A stretch of 54,835 nt of DNA from Streptomyces amritsarensis (lineage in GTDB: Bacteria; Actinomycetota; Actinomycetes; Streptomycetales; Streptomycetaceae): contig NZ_MQUR01000049.1 in NCBI RefSeq assembly GCF_001953875.1, forward strand, positions 1 to 54,835. Reading direction: 5' to 3'. The translations under genes and the position numbers were made by a program. The notes under the pieces are model-generated. The model worked only from the letters and a program-made list of their open reading frames with translations, did no database searches and had not been told where the DNA came from. Shown piece by piece: positions 16,804-24,170 of the stretch (its first letter is position 1; every line of letters begins with the position of its first letter).

Positions 16804-17270
16804 ATGACGCCGTCGGGTGCATCGTGGACCGTGCCGTGCACCCGGTACGCGCTGCACTCGCCGACCACCGACCGGCCCGGCCCTCTCGCCGAGGCGGTCG
16901 AGGAACTGCGACGATCGGAGACGGACCGCAAGGCCTTCCCCACCTACCTCACCTGGCTCCTGCGAAGCCTCGGCGAGCCGGGTGACGGTGCGCTGCTGCG
17001 GTGGCTGGCCACGCCCGGACTCGCCGCCAACGACCACCAGGACCTCCTGAGGACCGCCGTGGCGCGCGGGCTGCGACTGCCCGCCGAGCTCCTGCGCACC
17101 TGCATACAGTGGGGGCAGTGCCGGCACCGGCGGCTCGCCCGCCCCCCCCCAGCCCGTCCTTCGCGCCGCTCCTCGGCGCCCGCGCGTGGACGGCGCCGAT
17201 CGCCGGGCGGCTGTCCGAGGTGACCGGACCCGACCCGAACACACCGCGTTCACCATCGCCCTGGAGCTGA
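16804..17270 (+). pseudogene. Hypothetical protein interrupted at a C9 homopolymer
   Basis: From ATG 16804 (or GTG 16792) a frame reads a balanced protein for about 105 residues, including ETDRKAFPTYLTWLLRSL and HQDLLRTAVARGL. At the run of nine cytosines (17142-17150) it turns into arginine/serine-rich sequence and stops at 17223. One extra base in the run would continue into a frame that reads SFAPLLGARAWTAPIAGRL and ends at 17270. This is either a pseudogene, a phase-variable gene or a sequencing error in the run. I do not recognise the family; no signal peptide or membrane segment is seen. Confidence 0.4.
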
Positions 17271-17428
17271 GATGGGCGTCCGATGGCTGGCCGAGATCTC
17301 GGCAGGCCACCCGAGCGGGAGCATCGACGAAGCCTCCGACTCTCACGCCGATGTCTATCCAGCTGGCCGCGGCTTCGGCGCGGGCTCGGGTGCTGGTGAG
17401 GCGGTAGACACTGCACGGCGCTATGCCG

Positions 17429-17737
17429 TCAAGCTCGCGGGACGAGCCCTCCGTTCACGGCGCGGAGGAAGAGGCGTTGGTGCCACTCGTTGGCGTCCGG
17501 TCCGGGGTCGGTGGCCAGGACAGGGTTGGGGCCGGTCTCGATGAGGTGCAGGAGCGTCCAGGCGACGCCATAGCAATCGTCCGGGCCGAAGCAGGAGACG
17601 AGCGCTCGGGCTTCCTCTCTCGTGACCGGCTTCGGAATCGCTTCGATCTGCTCGGCGCGCCTGCCAATCTCTTCTTCACTCGCGTCCCAGTCGGGAAGCG
17701 GGCCGTCGGCGACGAACACCTGCACTTCGGGTCTCAT
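17429..17737 (-). CDS. Hypothetical acidic protein
   Basis: A 102-residue soluble protein beginning MRPEVQVFVADGPLP. It is acidic and helical, with a conserved-looking core FGPDDCYGVAWTLLHLIETGP at about residues 50-70 (cited as one short block). Proteins with this opening and core are widespread, uncharacterised Streptomyces products that often stand as single genes. The ATG at 17737 has no Shine-Dalgarno sequence; GATCAT lies 6 nt upstream and could be the -10 box of a leaderless mRNA. No partner gene is adjacent. Confidence 0.68.
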   Translation of the reverse strand: MRPEVQVFVADGPLPDWDASEEEIGRRAEQIEAIPKPVTREEARALVSCFGPDDCYGVAWTLLHLIETGPNPVLATDPGPDANEWHQRLFLRAVNGGLVPRA

Positions 17738-17910
17738 GGGCGAATGATCGGTTGCGTTTGCCACCGCGGGCAAGCCGTCTTGGCTGGTCAGGCTGCCCCG
17801 CTGCCGCGGCGAGTGAAGTGAAGGGGAAGCGGACCGCCGGCGCGGTGTCGGAGGGCACCTGCCAGCTACCATGCGATCGGATACATCAACAAGGGCGCCC
17901 TGAAAGCGAG

Positions 17911-18424
17911 ATGGCCACAGACCCCATGAGTGCGACCCGATCCCCGCGTCGCGGGATGCGTCTGGGCCTGGCCGCCGCCCTCGGCCTCGCCTTGCCGGCA
18001 GGGTCGCTGTACGTGCTTTTCCACGGGTCGGAAGGCTCGTGCGAGGAGACGAGGGCGGCCGAGCGCATGGCCCAGGTCTCGGCCGCCGGCGCCCGCCGCC
18101 CCGGCCGGTGCCACGCCGGTGCGGACCAGTGTGGAGTGCATGGACGACAGCGGCGATCCCTGGGTCGCCGCGGACAGCGGCTACACCCACGACCTGGACG
18201 CCCGGTCGCTGGCCGCCCACTACTGGGACACCGCGGGCAGGGACGGATGGAAAGCGGTCGGCACCCGGGCCCAGGCCCCGGACCGGCTCCGGAGCGGCTT
18301 CGGCATGTGCTTCCAGAAGGAGGTGGCCGGTCGGCCGGCCCTGCTCCGGGTGGGGGCCGACGGGCCGAAGGAGTACGTGGTGACCGTGGAGTCCGCTCTG
18401 GACGGATCCACGATCGCCTGCTGA
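17911..18424 (+). pseudogene. Frameshifted membrane-anchored or secreted hypothetical protein
   Basis: ATG 17911 opens MATDPMSATRSPRRGMRLG, then a hydrophobic segment (LAAALGLALPAGSLYVLF) and GSEGSCEETRAAERM. Near 18085-18105 the sensible reading passes to the +1 frame and continues with TSVECMDDSGDPWVAADSGY to the TGA at 18422. Both halves have normal amino-acid composition and together would make a protein of about 170 residues with a single N-terminal membrane segment. Either the gene is inactivated by an indel in the gccgccggcgcccgccg tract or the sequence has an error there. No catalytic motif is recognised. Confidence 0.55.
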
Positions 18425-18742
18425 ACCGCTGACAGCGCACCGAGGCCCTGTCCCGACTCCACCGCGATGCGACCTGCTGCCCGTCGACGGAAAGCAGCGG
18501 GCAGCCGAAGTGAGTGCGGGAATCTGTGGCGGGGCGCAGGCGGCCCAGCCTCGACCGGGGCCGCAGCGGCGCTGGGGGTGCCACGGGAGGCGGCGACCGA
18601 GGTCCCGCCAGGCGGCCGGGCGCCTCGTCCGACGGCGGCTTGCCCGCCGAGAAGGTGCTGTGCGCTGGGCGGCGCCACACCCGCTAGACTTGCAGAAGTC
18701 TGCAATTTGCAAAGTCTGGATCAGGTGGACGGAGGTTGCGGT
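18425..18742. other. Promoter region of the small-protein operon
   Basis: These 318 bases hold no gene. The right end carries the -10 box and palindrome listed next and the GGAGG ribosome site at 18731-18735. Confidence 0.55.
18685..18713 (+). promoter_or_regulatory. -10 box abutting ArsR-type operator, copy A
   Basis: TAGACT (18685-18690) is a perfect TANNNT -10 box. The palindrome TTGCAGAAGTCTGCAA (18690-18705) begins on its last base, so a bound repressor would cover the transcription start. A further palindrome TTTGCAAA follows at 18706-18713. The 16-mer recurs at 21108 and 24603 upstream of two ArsR genes. Confidence 0.7.
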
Positions 18743-18919
18743 GTGGCCGTGTTCGAGGAAGCGGTGCTGGAGCGGGTTCGCATGGCGCAGGCTCGCCTGC
18801 AGGCTGCGCAGGAAGCTGACGACGTCATCGAGGAAGCGCAGGCCGCCGAAGAGCTGGAGGACGCTCTGCGCGTGGCCCGCGAGCACGGCACGGCCGTCGG
18901 CAGCGAGGGCGGCCCATGA
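18743..18919 (+). CDS. Small helical protein, first gene of a four-gene operon
   Basis: A 58-residue protein starting at GTG 18743, 7 nt after GGAGG. It is almost entirely charged and alanine-rich (RVRMAQARLQAAQEADDVIE), predicting one long amphipathic helix or coiled coil; there is no membrane segment. I do not know the family. It is too short to be an enzyme and may be an adaptor or inhibitor. The next gene starts 37 nt later, and operator copy A overlies its promoter, so it is probably made together with the ATPase that follows. Confidence 0.6.
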   Translation: MAVFEEAVLERVRMAQARLQAAQEADDVIEEAQAAEELEDALRVAREHGTAVGSEGGP

Positions 18920-18956
18920 ACTCGATCACACCACTGCCCGACCCTGGGCGGCTGCG

Positions 18957-19403
18957 ATGAGCCGCCGCCCCAGCGGTCAGCCCACCCTGCCGCAAGCACG
19001 CCGGCACGCGTGGACGGTGCCGCTGGTGCCGGGCTCCGTGCGGGCCGCCCGCGAGCGTACCGAGCGGTCGCTGGTCCTGTTCGGCCTGCACAGCACCTCG
19101 GCGCTGTTCGGTGCGGCACTCCTGGTCGTCAGCGAGCTCGTAACCAACGCCGTCCGTCATGCCCAGCAGGCGCCGGACGCCGAGATCACCCTCCACATGA
19201 CCGAGCACCTGCTCGTGGTCGCCGTCGCAGACCTGGACTCCCGCCCCATAGTGCTGGCCGACACCGGCCGGTCCGGACGGGGGCTGCGTACGGTGGCCGA
19301 CATGGCACGCGCCTTCGGCGGTGACATCCGTATCGAGCCGGCTTCCACAGGGCGCGGCAAAAGCGTCGTCGTCCGCTTCGTCCTGCCGGAAGGCACGCCG
19401 TGA
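18957..19403 (+). CDS. Anti-sigma-type ATP-binding protein (HATPase_c)
   Basis: A 148-residue cytosolic GHKL protein of the RsbW/SpoIIAB-like group that is very common in Streptomyces. The N box is ELVTNAVRHA (60-69), the second box includes the ADLDSRP segment (91-97), and the G2 loop is SGRGLRTV (106-113). Such proteins bind a sigma factor or, through their kinase activity, a STAS antagonist; the partner is not shown by the sequence. ATG 18957 follows a weak GGGCGG site. Its stop overlaps the next start (GTGA), so translation is coupled. A STAS protein under the same type of operator lies at 21456-21869. Confidence 0.82.
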   Translation: MSRRPSGQPTLPQARRHAWTVPLVPGSVRAARERTERSLVLFGLHSTSALFGAALLVVSELVTNAVRHAQQAPDAEITLHMTEHLLVVAVADLDSRPIVLADTGRSGRGLRTVADMARAFGGDIRIEPASTGRGKSVVVRFVLPEGTP

Positions 19404-19594
19404 CCGGCGGCAGGGAAGAACCCGCTGCGCAGCTCTACCAGATCACCTACAGGGGCCCCGACCCCCGGCCCGACACCCGCGTGGTGGAGGCGAGGGAAGT
19501 CCAAGCCGTCATCGCGCAGGCCAGTGCCCACGGGATGCAGGTCTTCGTGCGGCCCTACGCTCGCCCGCACCCACCGAAGGAAGCCGCGCCATGA
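19400..19594 (+). CDS. Small hypothetical protein, translationally coupled
   Basis: A 64-residue protein starting at a GTG that overlaps the stop of the ATPase gene by 4 nt, and ending in an ATGA overlap with the next gene. The reading LYQITYRGPDPRPDTRVVEA followed by EVQAVIAQASAHGMQVFVRPY looks like a small beta-alpha fold. No known family is recognised. Both overlaps strongly support its being real despite its size. Confidence 0.65.
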   Translation: MTGGREEPAAQLYQITYRGPDPRPDTRVVEAREVQAVIAQASAHGMQVFVRPYARPHPPKEAAP

Positions 19595-19749
19595 CGGACA
19601 ACACCCCTGACGAGTACACCCCGGCGAACCACGAGAGGTGGAAGGAGAGGGGCGTAGCACTGCGCGCCTTCTTCTACATTTTCGGCACGCACGTCTTCGC
19701 CGGGTTCATCTGGCTGCTGTTCTACCTGGGTGAGCACGCCCAGAAGTGA
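19591..19749 (+). CDS. DUF6126-type single-pass membrane peptide
   Basis: A 52-residue protein with a polar N-terminus (MTDNTPDEYTPANHERWKER) and one membrane helix (about residues 24-46, containing FFYIFGTHVFAGFIWLLFYL). Small proteins of this form are conserved in Streptomyces (DUF6126) and often lie next to regulators. It starts in an ATGA overlap with the preceding gene and is the last gene of the operon; a hairpin follows. Function is unknown; a membrane anchor or sensor role for the operon is only an inference. Confidence 0.75.
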   Translation: MTDNTPDEYTPANHERWKERGVALRAFFYIFGTHVFAGFIWLLFYLGEHAQK

Positions 19750-19816
19750 CACGGGCCGACGGCGCGAACGGAACGGGTGACAGCCTCCGCGCCTGGCCTC
19801 CTCACGGCACCTGCCC

Positions 19817-19851
19817 GCGGGCTGTTGAGTCACCGACAGCCGACAGCCCGC
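19817..19851. terminator. Hairpin between convergent genes
   Basis: GCGGGCTGT (19817-19825) pairs with ACAGCCCGC (19843-19851), 17-nt loop. It lies between the rightward operon and the leftward gene at 19935 and could serve both. Confidence 0.6.
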
Positions 19852-19934
19852 TTGTGGTCGCGCGGGCACAGTCAGGCGGTGCCGCCGGTCAGCGGCATCC
19901 GGTCATGAGGCGTGTCCTCCCCGTGAGTTGTGCG

Positions 19935-20375
19935 TCAGGAGAGGTCCGTGCGGCCCAGCCAGGAGGGCCGCAGCGGTACTCCGTCCTCGTCGCACCCCGA
20001 GTCGGCCGCCGCCGACGGCTCCTCCGGCACCGGTGCCGGAGAGGGCACAGTTCCCTGAGCCCGGGCCGGCTCGGCCGTGTCCTGCCGTGGCGGCTGCGGG
20101 CGGTCGGTGTCCTCCAGGAGTTCAGCGATGCTGAAGCGCGTGGCGTAGGACTGCCAGGCACCGTCGATCACCAGCAGGAACCCGTCGCCGCTCCGCAGGA
20201 GGCGACGACGCTTGGGGCTGCGTGGGTGCTCAGGGGCGTATGCGCGGGCCCGTCTTTCCAGTTCCGCCAGGGCCGCCTCCCGCGAGCCCTCCACGTGCGC
20301 CACGACGTAGGCTTCCGTGTGCTTGCGTTCGCCCAGGCCCACCGTGGCCTCGACGACCAGCCCCCACGTCGTCAC
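19935..20375 (-). CDS. Hypothetical protein, conserved Streptomyces type
   Basis: A 146-residue soluble protein. It begins VTTWGLVVEATVGLGERK at GTG 20375, which has a very good ribosome site (GAGGAGG, 5 nt upstream); the frame is open further to 20603 but without a better start. About residues 20-75 alternate strands and helices with HVEGSREAALAELERRARAY and RRRLLRSGDGFLLVIDGAW, and the C-terminal 45 residues are Pro/Ala-rich and probably disordered. Similar proteins are common in actinomycetes without known function. Confidence 0.7.
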   Translation of the reverse strand: MTTWGLVVEATVGLGERKHTEAYVVAHVEGSREAALAELERRARAYAPEHPRSPKRRRLLRSGDGFLLVIDGAWQSYATRFSIAELLEDTDRPQPPRQDTAEPARAQGTVPSPAPVPEEPSAAADSGCDEDGVPLRPSWLGRTDLS

Positions 20376-20414
20376 GCCCGCCTCCTCGGCCCCCGCTGCT
20401 GCTTGCAGCCCCCG

Positions 20415-20446
20415 GGCATTCCCTGCTTCCGGCATTCCCTGCTTCT
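20415..20446. repeat. Two tandem 16-bp copies
   Basis: GGCATTCCCTGCTTCC (20415-20430) is followed at once by GGCATTCCCTGCTTCT (20431-20446), one mismatch. The pair lies 40 bp upstream of the GTG of the preceding leftward gene, so it is in that gene's promoter or leader region. Confidence 0.6.
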
Positions 20447-20668
20447 CCCCGTCCCGGCACATGGCCATCTGCCGTGCGACATGACGTACTCCGATGGGGC
20501 CGCGGAGGGAACCGTCACCCGGATCCCCGTCCCGCAGGCCGCTGATGATCTTGTCATACCTGCTGACACGTCTTCCGGTGTCGGAACCGCGTCGAACCCG
20601 CACCGACGGAGGACAGCCGCCGCATGGGGGATGCGGGCCCTCGCGGGGCCGGCACCGCGGAGCGCCGG

Positions 20669-21037
20669 CTACCGCTGGGTCGGGCGGCTGGCTCGAAGGT
20701 CGGCCAGGAGTTCGGCCTGGCCCTCCAGGACACCGGAGAGGATGCCGCGGGCTACCCTCAGCAGTTCGGCGATTTGCGAGTCGGTGAGCGAGTAATAGAC
20801 GTTCGAGCCCTCCCGGCGGGTGACCACCAGGTTGGCCCTGCGCAGGACGGCCAACTGCTGGGAAAGGCTCGCGGCCTCCACCCCGACCTCCGGCAGCATC
20901 TCGGCGACCGCGTGCTCCCGTACGGACAGGAGTTCGAGGACGCGGATGCGGACCGGGTGCCCCAGCGTTTTGAAGAACTCCGACTTCAGCTGGTACAGCG
21001 GCGTGCTCGCCTGCGTAGCCCTGCCGTGACTGCCCAT
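20669..21037 (-). CDS. ArsR family winged-helix regulator (first of two paralogues)
   Basis: A 122-residue DNA-binding protein. FKTLGHPVRIRVLELLSVRE forms the first helices, and SLSQQLAVLRRANLVVTRRE with the wing SNVYYSL is the recognition part. There is no cysteine anywhere, and the usual metal motif ELCVCDL is replaced by HAVAEML, so it does not sense metals through thiols. ATG 21037 follows GGTGG at 7-8 nt; GTG 21046 is possible. Operator copy B is 71 bp upstream, suggesting autoregulation. It closely resembles the regulator at 24167-24508. Confidence 0.88.
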   Translation of the reverse strand: MGSHGRATQASTPLYQLKSEFFKTLGHPVRIRVLELLSVREHAVAEMLPEVGVEAASLSQQLAVLRRANLVVTRREGSNVYYSLTDSQIAELLRVARGILSGVLEGQAELLADLRASRPTQR

Positions 21038-21107
21038 CTCATCCACCCGGAACCGCTCCTTCGCGGGGCATCCGCTCGCCCCTCTTCGAAACCTGTGACC
21101 TCCACAA

Positions 21108-21123
21108 TTGCAGATCCCTGCAA
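21108..21123 (-). promoter_or_regulatory. ArsR-type operator, copy B
   Basis: TTGCAGATCCCTGCAA is a palindrome with TTGCAG/CTGCAA arms, lying between the first ArsR gene and the PhnA-like gene. It shares 6-bp arms with copy A at 18690 and 5-bp arms with copy C at 24603. Confidence 0.7.
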
Positions 21124-21185
21124 CTCGCGGGACCCGGCGTCCGGCCTCAGCGACGTTCAGCCCACCGGCAGGGGCCCGCCGCCGG

Positions 21186-21407
21186 TCAGGCCTTCTTGAG
21201 GAACTCGGTCCTCAGGACCAGGCCCTTGACCTTCTTCGTGTTGCACTCGACCTCGCCCGGGCGGGAGGTGAGGCGGATGTTCTTGACCAGGGTGCCGCGC
21301 TTGAGGGTCTCGGAGGTCCCCTTGACCTTCAGATCCTTGATCAGGGTGACCGAGTCGCCGTCCTCCAGCACGGTGCCGTGGGAGTCCTTGAAGATGATGC
21401 CGCTCAT
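21186..21407 (-). CDS. PhnA/YjdM-type domain protein
   Basis: A 73-residue protein consisting of the PhnA C-terminal domain only (DSHGTVLEDGDSVTLIKDLK, then RGTLVKNIRLT). The zinc-ribbon half found in longer members is absent, as is usual in actinomycetes. The old name alkylphosphonate utilisation protein is historical; no biochemical role is established. AAGGA lies 10 nt before the ATG at 21407. It lies 48 nt downstream of the STAS gene on the same strand and is likely the last gene of that run. Confidence 0.85.
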   Translation of the reverse strand: MSGIIFKDSHGTVLEDGDSVTLIKDLKVKGTSETLKRGTLVKNIRLTSRPGEVECNTKKVKGLVLRTEFLKKA

Positions 21408-21455
21408 GGTTCGGGTGTCCTTGTCGTTCTCGTAGGGAGGGTGATGCTGGTCATC

Positions 21456-21869
21456 TCAGGCGAGGGCGGGTTCCCCGGGTTCCTGCGGGGCGGCAGGCCA
21501 GTCACCGGTCCTCCATTGCCTGACCGCGCCCTGCGCCCCGTGGGCGGCCAGTGCGGCGCCGAGGTCGCAGTGGACCGGGACGGGTGGGCAGGTGGCGTCC
21601 GGGACGAGGGAGCCGTCTGCGGGGATCGCCGCGAGCTCGAGGCGGCGCCCGCTCCCGGCCAGGCGGCGGGCGGCCTGGGCGACGGCGATCTGGCCGCCGG
21701 CGGACCAGCCGAGCAGCCCGGTCAGGTCGAGGATGACCGGGCCGGTGCCCCGGGCCAGTGCCCAGCCGATCGCGCCGGTGAACCGGTCGGTGGCGTCCGC
21801 GCCGAGATACCCGGCCAGGGACAGCACACCCAGGTCCTGGCAGGAGGTGTAGCGCCATTCAATCGTCAT
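21456..21869 (-). CDS. STAS domain protein (anti-sigma antagonist-like)
   Basis: A 137-residue protein. The fold signature is the strand PVILDLTGLLGWSAGGQIAV (about 56-75), followed by a long helix (AQAARRLAGSGRRLELAA). In canonical RsbV/SpoIIAA proteins the corresponding site reads D-S-S-G; here it is W-S-A-G, so the normal phospho-acceptor context is altered. GAGGAA lies 6 nt before ATG 21869. It stands 151 nt downstream of the FMN-binding protein gene. A possible partner is the GHKL ATPase at 18957-19403; that pairing is inference. Confidence 0.75.
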   Translation of the reverse strand: MTIEWRYTSCQDLGVLSLAGYLGADATDRFTGAIGWALARGTGPVILDLTGLLGWSAGGQIAVAQAARRLAGSGRRLELAAIPADGSLVPDATCPPVPVHCDLGAALAAHGAQGAVRQWRTGDWPAAPQEPGEPALA

Positions 21870-21962
21870 CGTTGCTTCCTCGGCTTCACAGGGGGAGGGG
21901 ATCCAGATGGCCTTGCCGCGTCCGACAGCACCGTCCGCGTCCGCCGGCACGACGGCCCACGG

Positions 21963-21996
21963 CCGGCACATCCGGCACATGCCGGCACATGCCGGC
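21963..21996. repeat. CCGGCACAT direct repeats ending in a hairpin
   Basis: Three CCGGCACAT(G) units begin at 21963, 21972 and 21982. The last part forms a perfect inverted repeat GCCGGCA-CA-TGCCGGC (21981-21996). It lies between the STAS and FMN-binding genes and may be a processing site, weak terminator or regulator site. Confidence 0.55.
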
Positions 21997-22020
21997 AGGG
22001 CATCGTCTCGACCCGCACGC

Positions 22021-22443
22021 TCACCGGCCCGCCTCTGTCACGGTGCGGGCCAGGCGGAATCCGTACACCTGCTGCGGGTGCAGGCGCAGCAGGGTGTCGT
22101 GCGGGCCGTGGGCCCATCCGGGCAGGGTGCGCCGGTAATGGGCGGCCTCGTCCGGGTCCGAGATGACGTCCGCCGGGCCATGGGCACTGACCGTCCAGCC
22201 GGTACCGGCCGGGCTGCGGATCTCATCCACCTGGTAGGTCAGCAGCGCTCGGCCGGGGACAGCCGCGGCTTGCACGGGGGTGCGGACGATGAGGCGTCCG
22301 TACTCCATCACGTGTGCGGCGGGTCGGACGACGGCCAGGTCCCTTTGGACGTAGACGAGTCGGCCCTGGGCGGAGCCTTCGAGGAGCCACAGGGCCTCGG
22401 TGCCGGAGACCTCGATCATGCGGCGGTCGGCGGAAACGGTCAT
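22021..22443 (-). CDS. Pyridoxamine 5'-phosphate oxidase-like FMN-binding protein
   Basis: A 140-residue split-barrel flavoprotein-type domain. GRLVYVQRDLAVVRPAAHV is the flavin-site strand region with the typical ...V-x-P motif, followed by LLTYQVDEIRSPAGTGWTVSAHGPA, the second half of the barrel (cited in part). Members reduce or bind small molecules with FMN or F420, or simply bind flavin; the substrate is open. The ATG at 22443 overlaps the SulP stop by 4 nt (ATGA), so it is translated together with the transporter. Confidence 0.83.
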   Translation of the reverse strand: MTVSADRRMIEVSGTEALWLLEGSAQGRLVYVQRDLAVVRPAAHVMEYGRLIVRTPVQAAAVPGRALLTYQVDEIRSPAGTGWTVSAHGPADVISDPDEAAHYRRTLPGWAHGPHDTLLRLHPQQVYGFRLARTVTEAGR

Positions 22444-24170
22444 CGTGCGGCCTTCCGGAAACGGTGCGGTCGATGTTCGAGCGGAAGCAGGCCTGCCTGC
22501 TCCAGGTGCTTGCGGGCGCCGACGATCGCCTCCGGGGTGGTGGCGTACTCGCGGCCCTCCCTGCCCAGCAGCTCCAGAGCGCCGACGGCGTCGAGTGCTT
22601 GGCGCTGGCCGGGCCGGATACCGGAGGTGAGGACGGCGATGCCGCGCCGGTTCAGCTTCTCCACCGCGTCCTTGAGGACGAGTGCGCCGGTGGCGTCCAG
22701 GGTGGTCACCCTCGACATGCGCAGGATGACCACCCTGACGTCGCAGACCTCGGAGAGTTCGAGGAGGAAGCGGTGGGCGCCGACGAAGAAGAGGGGCCCG
22801 TCGATGCGGTACGCGACGATGTGCTCGGCCAGCAGGGCGTGTTCCTCGTCGCTGTGCTCGCCGGGCAGGTCGGGGCGGAAGTCGACCTGCTCCATCCGCG
22901 CCTGGCCCGCCACCGCCTTCAGGGCGAGGGCGCCCGCGACGACCAGACCGATGATCACCGCGTAGACCAGGTCGAGGGCCAGGGTGGCAGCGGCGGTGAG
23001 GACGAGTACGGCCGCGTCGGAACGGGTCGCCTTCGCCATCGCGCGCAGGGAGCCGACCTCCACCATGCGGACCGCGGTGGCCAGCAGTACGCCGGCCAGC
23101 GCGGCCAGGGGGATCTTCGAGACCAGGGGCGCCGCGGCGAACACGATGACCGCGAGCACGGCGGCATGGGTGAGCGCGGCGAGACGGGAGGAGGCGCCGG
23201 TGCGGACATTGACGGCCGTACGCGCGATGGCGGCGGTGGCGGGAACACCGCCGAACAGCGGGGCGGCCAGGTTGGCGACGCCCTGCCCGAACAGCTCCTT
23301 GTCCGGGTCGTGCTGCTGCCCCACCGTCATCCCGTCCGCGACCGTCGCCGACAGCAGGGACTCCAGCGCGGCAAGTGCCGCGACCGCGACCGCCGGGGCG
23401 AGCAGTGAGCCGACGGCGGAGACGTCGAGGAAGGCCAGGGAGGGGGCGGGGAGCCCGGAGGGCAGGTCACCGATGGGGGCCGCCCCGTCGAGGTGGAAGA
23501 CCTGCGTGATCACCGTGGCTGCGATCACCGCGACGATCGAGAACGGGATCGTCGGCTTCCACCGGGCGCCCGCCAGCATCACTGCCGTGACCCCTGCCGA
23601 GAGGCCGATCGCGGTCCAGTTCGGGAACGCCACGCTGTCCACGAGCGCCCGCCACGCCACCAGTACGACCTTCTCGCCCTCGGGCGCGTCCACCCCGAGC
23701 GCATGGGGTATCTGCTGGAGGCCGATCACGCAGGCGATGCCCAGGGTGAACCCCTCCACCACCGGCGCCGGCACGTACCGCATGTACTGGCCGGCCCGCA
23801 GCAGGGCGAGAGCGATGAGGATCACGCCGGCCATCAGGCCCACGGTCAGCACGCCGCCGGGCCCGTACCGGGCGACGATCGGCACCAGGACCACGGTCAT
23901 GGCACCCGTCGGGCCGGAAACCTGGAGGTTCGAGCCGCCCAGCAGTGCGGCGAGCGCTCCGGCGACCACGGCGGTGGCGAGTCCCGCCTCGGCGCCGAGC
24001 CCGGAGGAGACACCGAAGCCGAGCGCGAGGGGGAGGGCGACGATCGCCACGGTCACCCCGGCCAGCAGGTCCTGGCGGGGGTGACGGCCCATCGCCTTGA
24101 AGTCGGCCCTGGCCGGCAGCACCGAGCGGACCCGCCCGAGCGCGGAAGCCAGGAAGGCGCTCACGGTCAC
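22440..24170 (-). CDS. SulP family anion transporter with C-terminal STAS domain
   Basis: A 576-residue integral membrane protein. About residues 25-410 hold the 14-segment transporter, with ALPLALGFGVSSGLG at the first helices and NLQVSGPTGAMTVVL near residues 81-95, the SulP signature. The STAS domain (about 440-545) contains VTTLDATGALVL. Substrates in the family are sulfate, bicarbonate or other anions, and none is fixed here. The GTG at 24170 overlaps the ArsR stop by 4 nt, so regulator, transporter and FMN-binding protein are one coupled unit. Operator copy C lies in front of the unit. Confidence 0.9.
   Translation of the reverse strand: MTVSAFLASALGRVRSVLPARADFKAMGRHPRQDLLAGVTVAIVALPLALGFGVSSGLGAEAGLATAVVAGALAALLGGSNLQVSGPTGAMTVVLVPIVARYGPGGVLTVGLMAGVILIALALLRAGQYMRYVPAPVVEGFTLGIACVIGLQQIPHALGVDAPEGEKVVLVAWRALVDSVAFPNWTAIGLSAGVTAVMLAGARWKPTIPFSIVAVIAATVITQVFHLDGAAPIGDLPSGLPAPSLAFLDVSAVGSLLAPAVAVAALAALESLLSATVADGMTVGQQHDPDKELFGQGVANLAAPLFGGVPATAAIARTAVNVRTGASSRLAALTHAAVLAVIVFAAAPLVSKIPLAALAGVLLATAVRMVEVGSLRAMAKATRSDAAVLVLTAAATLALDLVYAVIIGLVVAGALALKAVAGQARMEQVDFRPDLPGEHSDEEHALLAEHIVAYRIDGPLFFVGAHRFLLELSEVCDVRVVILRMSRVTTLDATGALVLKDAVEKLNRRGIAVLTSGIRPGQRQALDAVGALELLGREGREYATTPEAIVGARKHLEQAGLLPLEHRPHRFRKAAR

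Noticed and set aside
18957..19403. Sensor histidine kinase
   Set aside because: Only the GHKL ATPase domain of 148 residues is present; there is no phospho-acceptor His domain or membrane sensor in the same protein.
20415..21996. Possible CRISPR-like array from short direct repeats
   Set aside because: Repeats are tandem and of 9-16 bp without regular spacers, and no cas genes are present.
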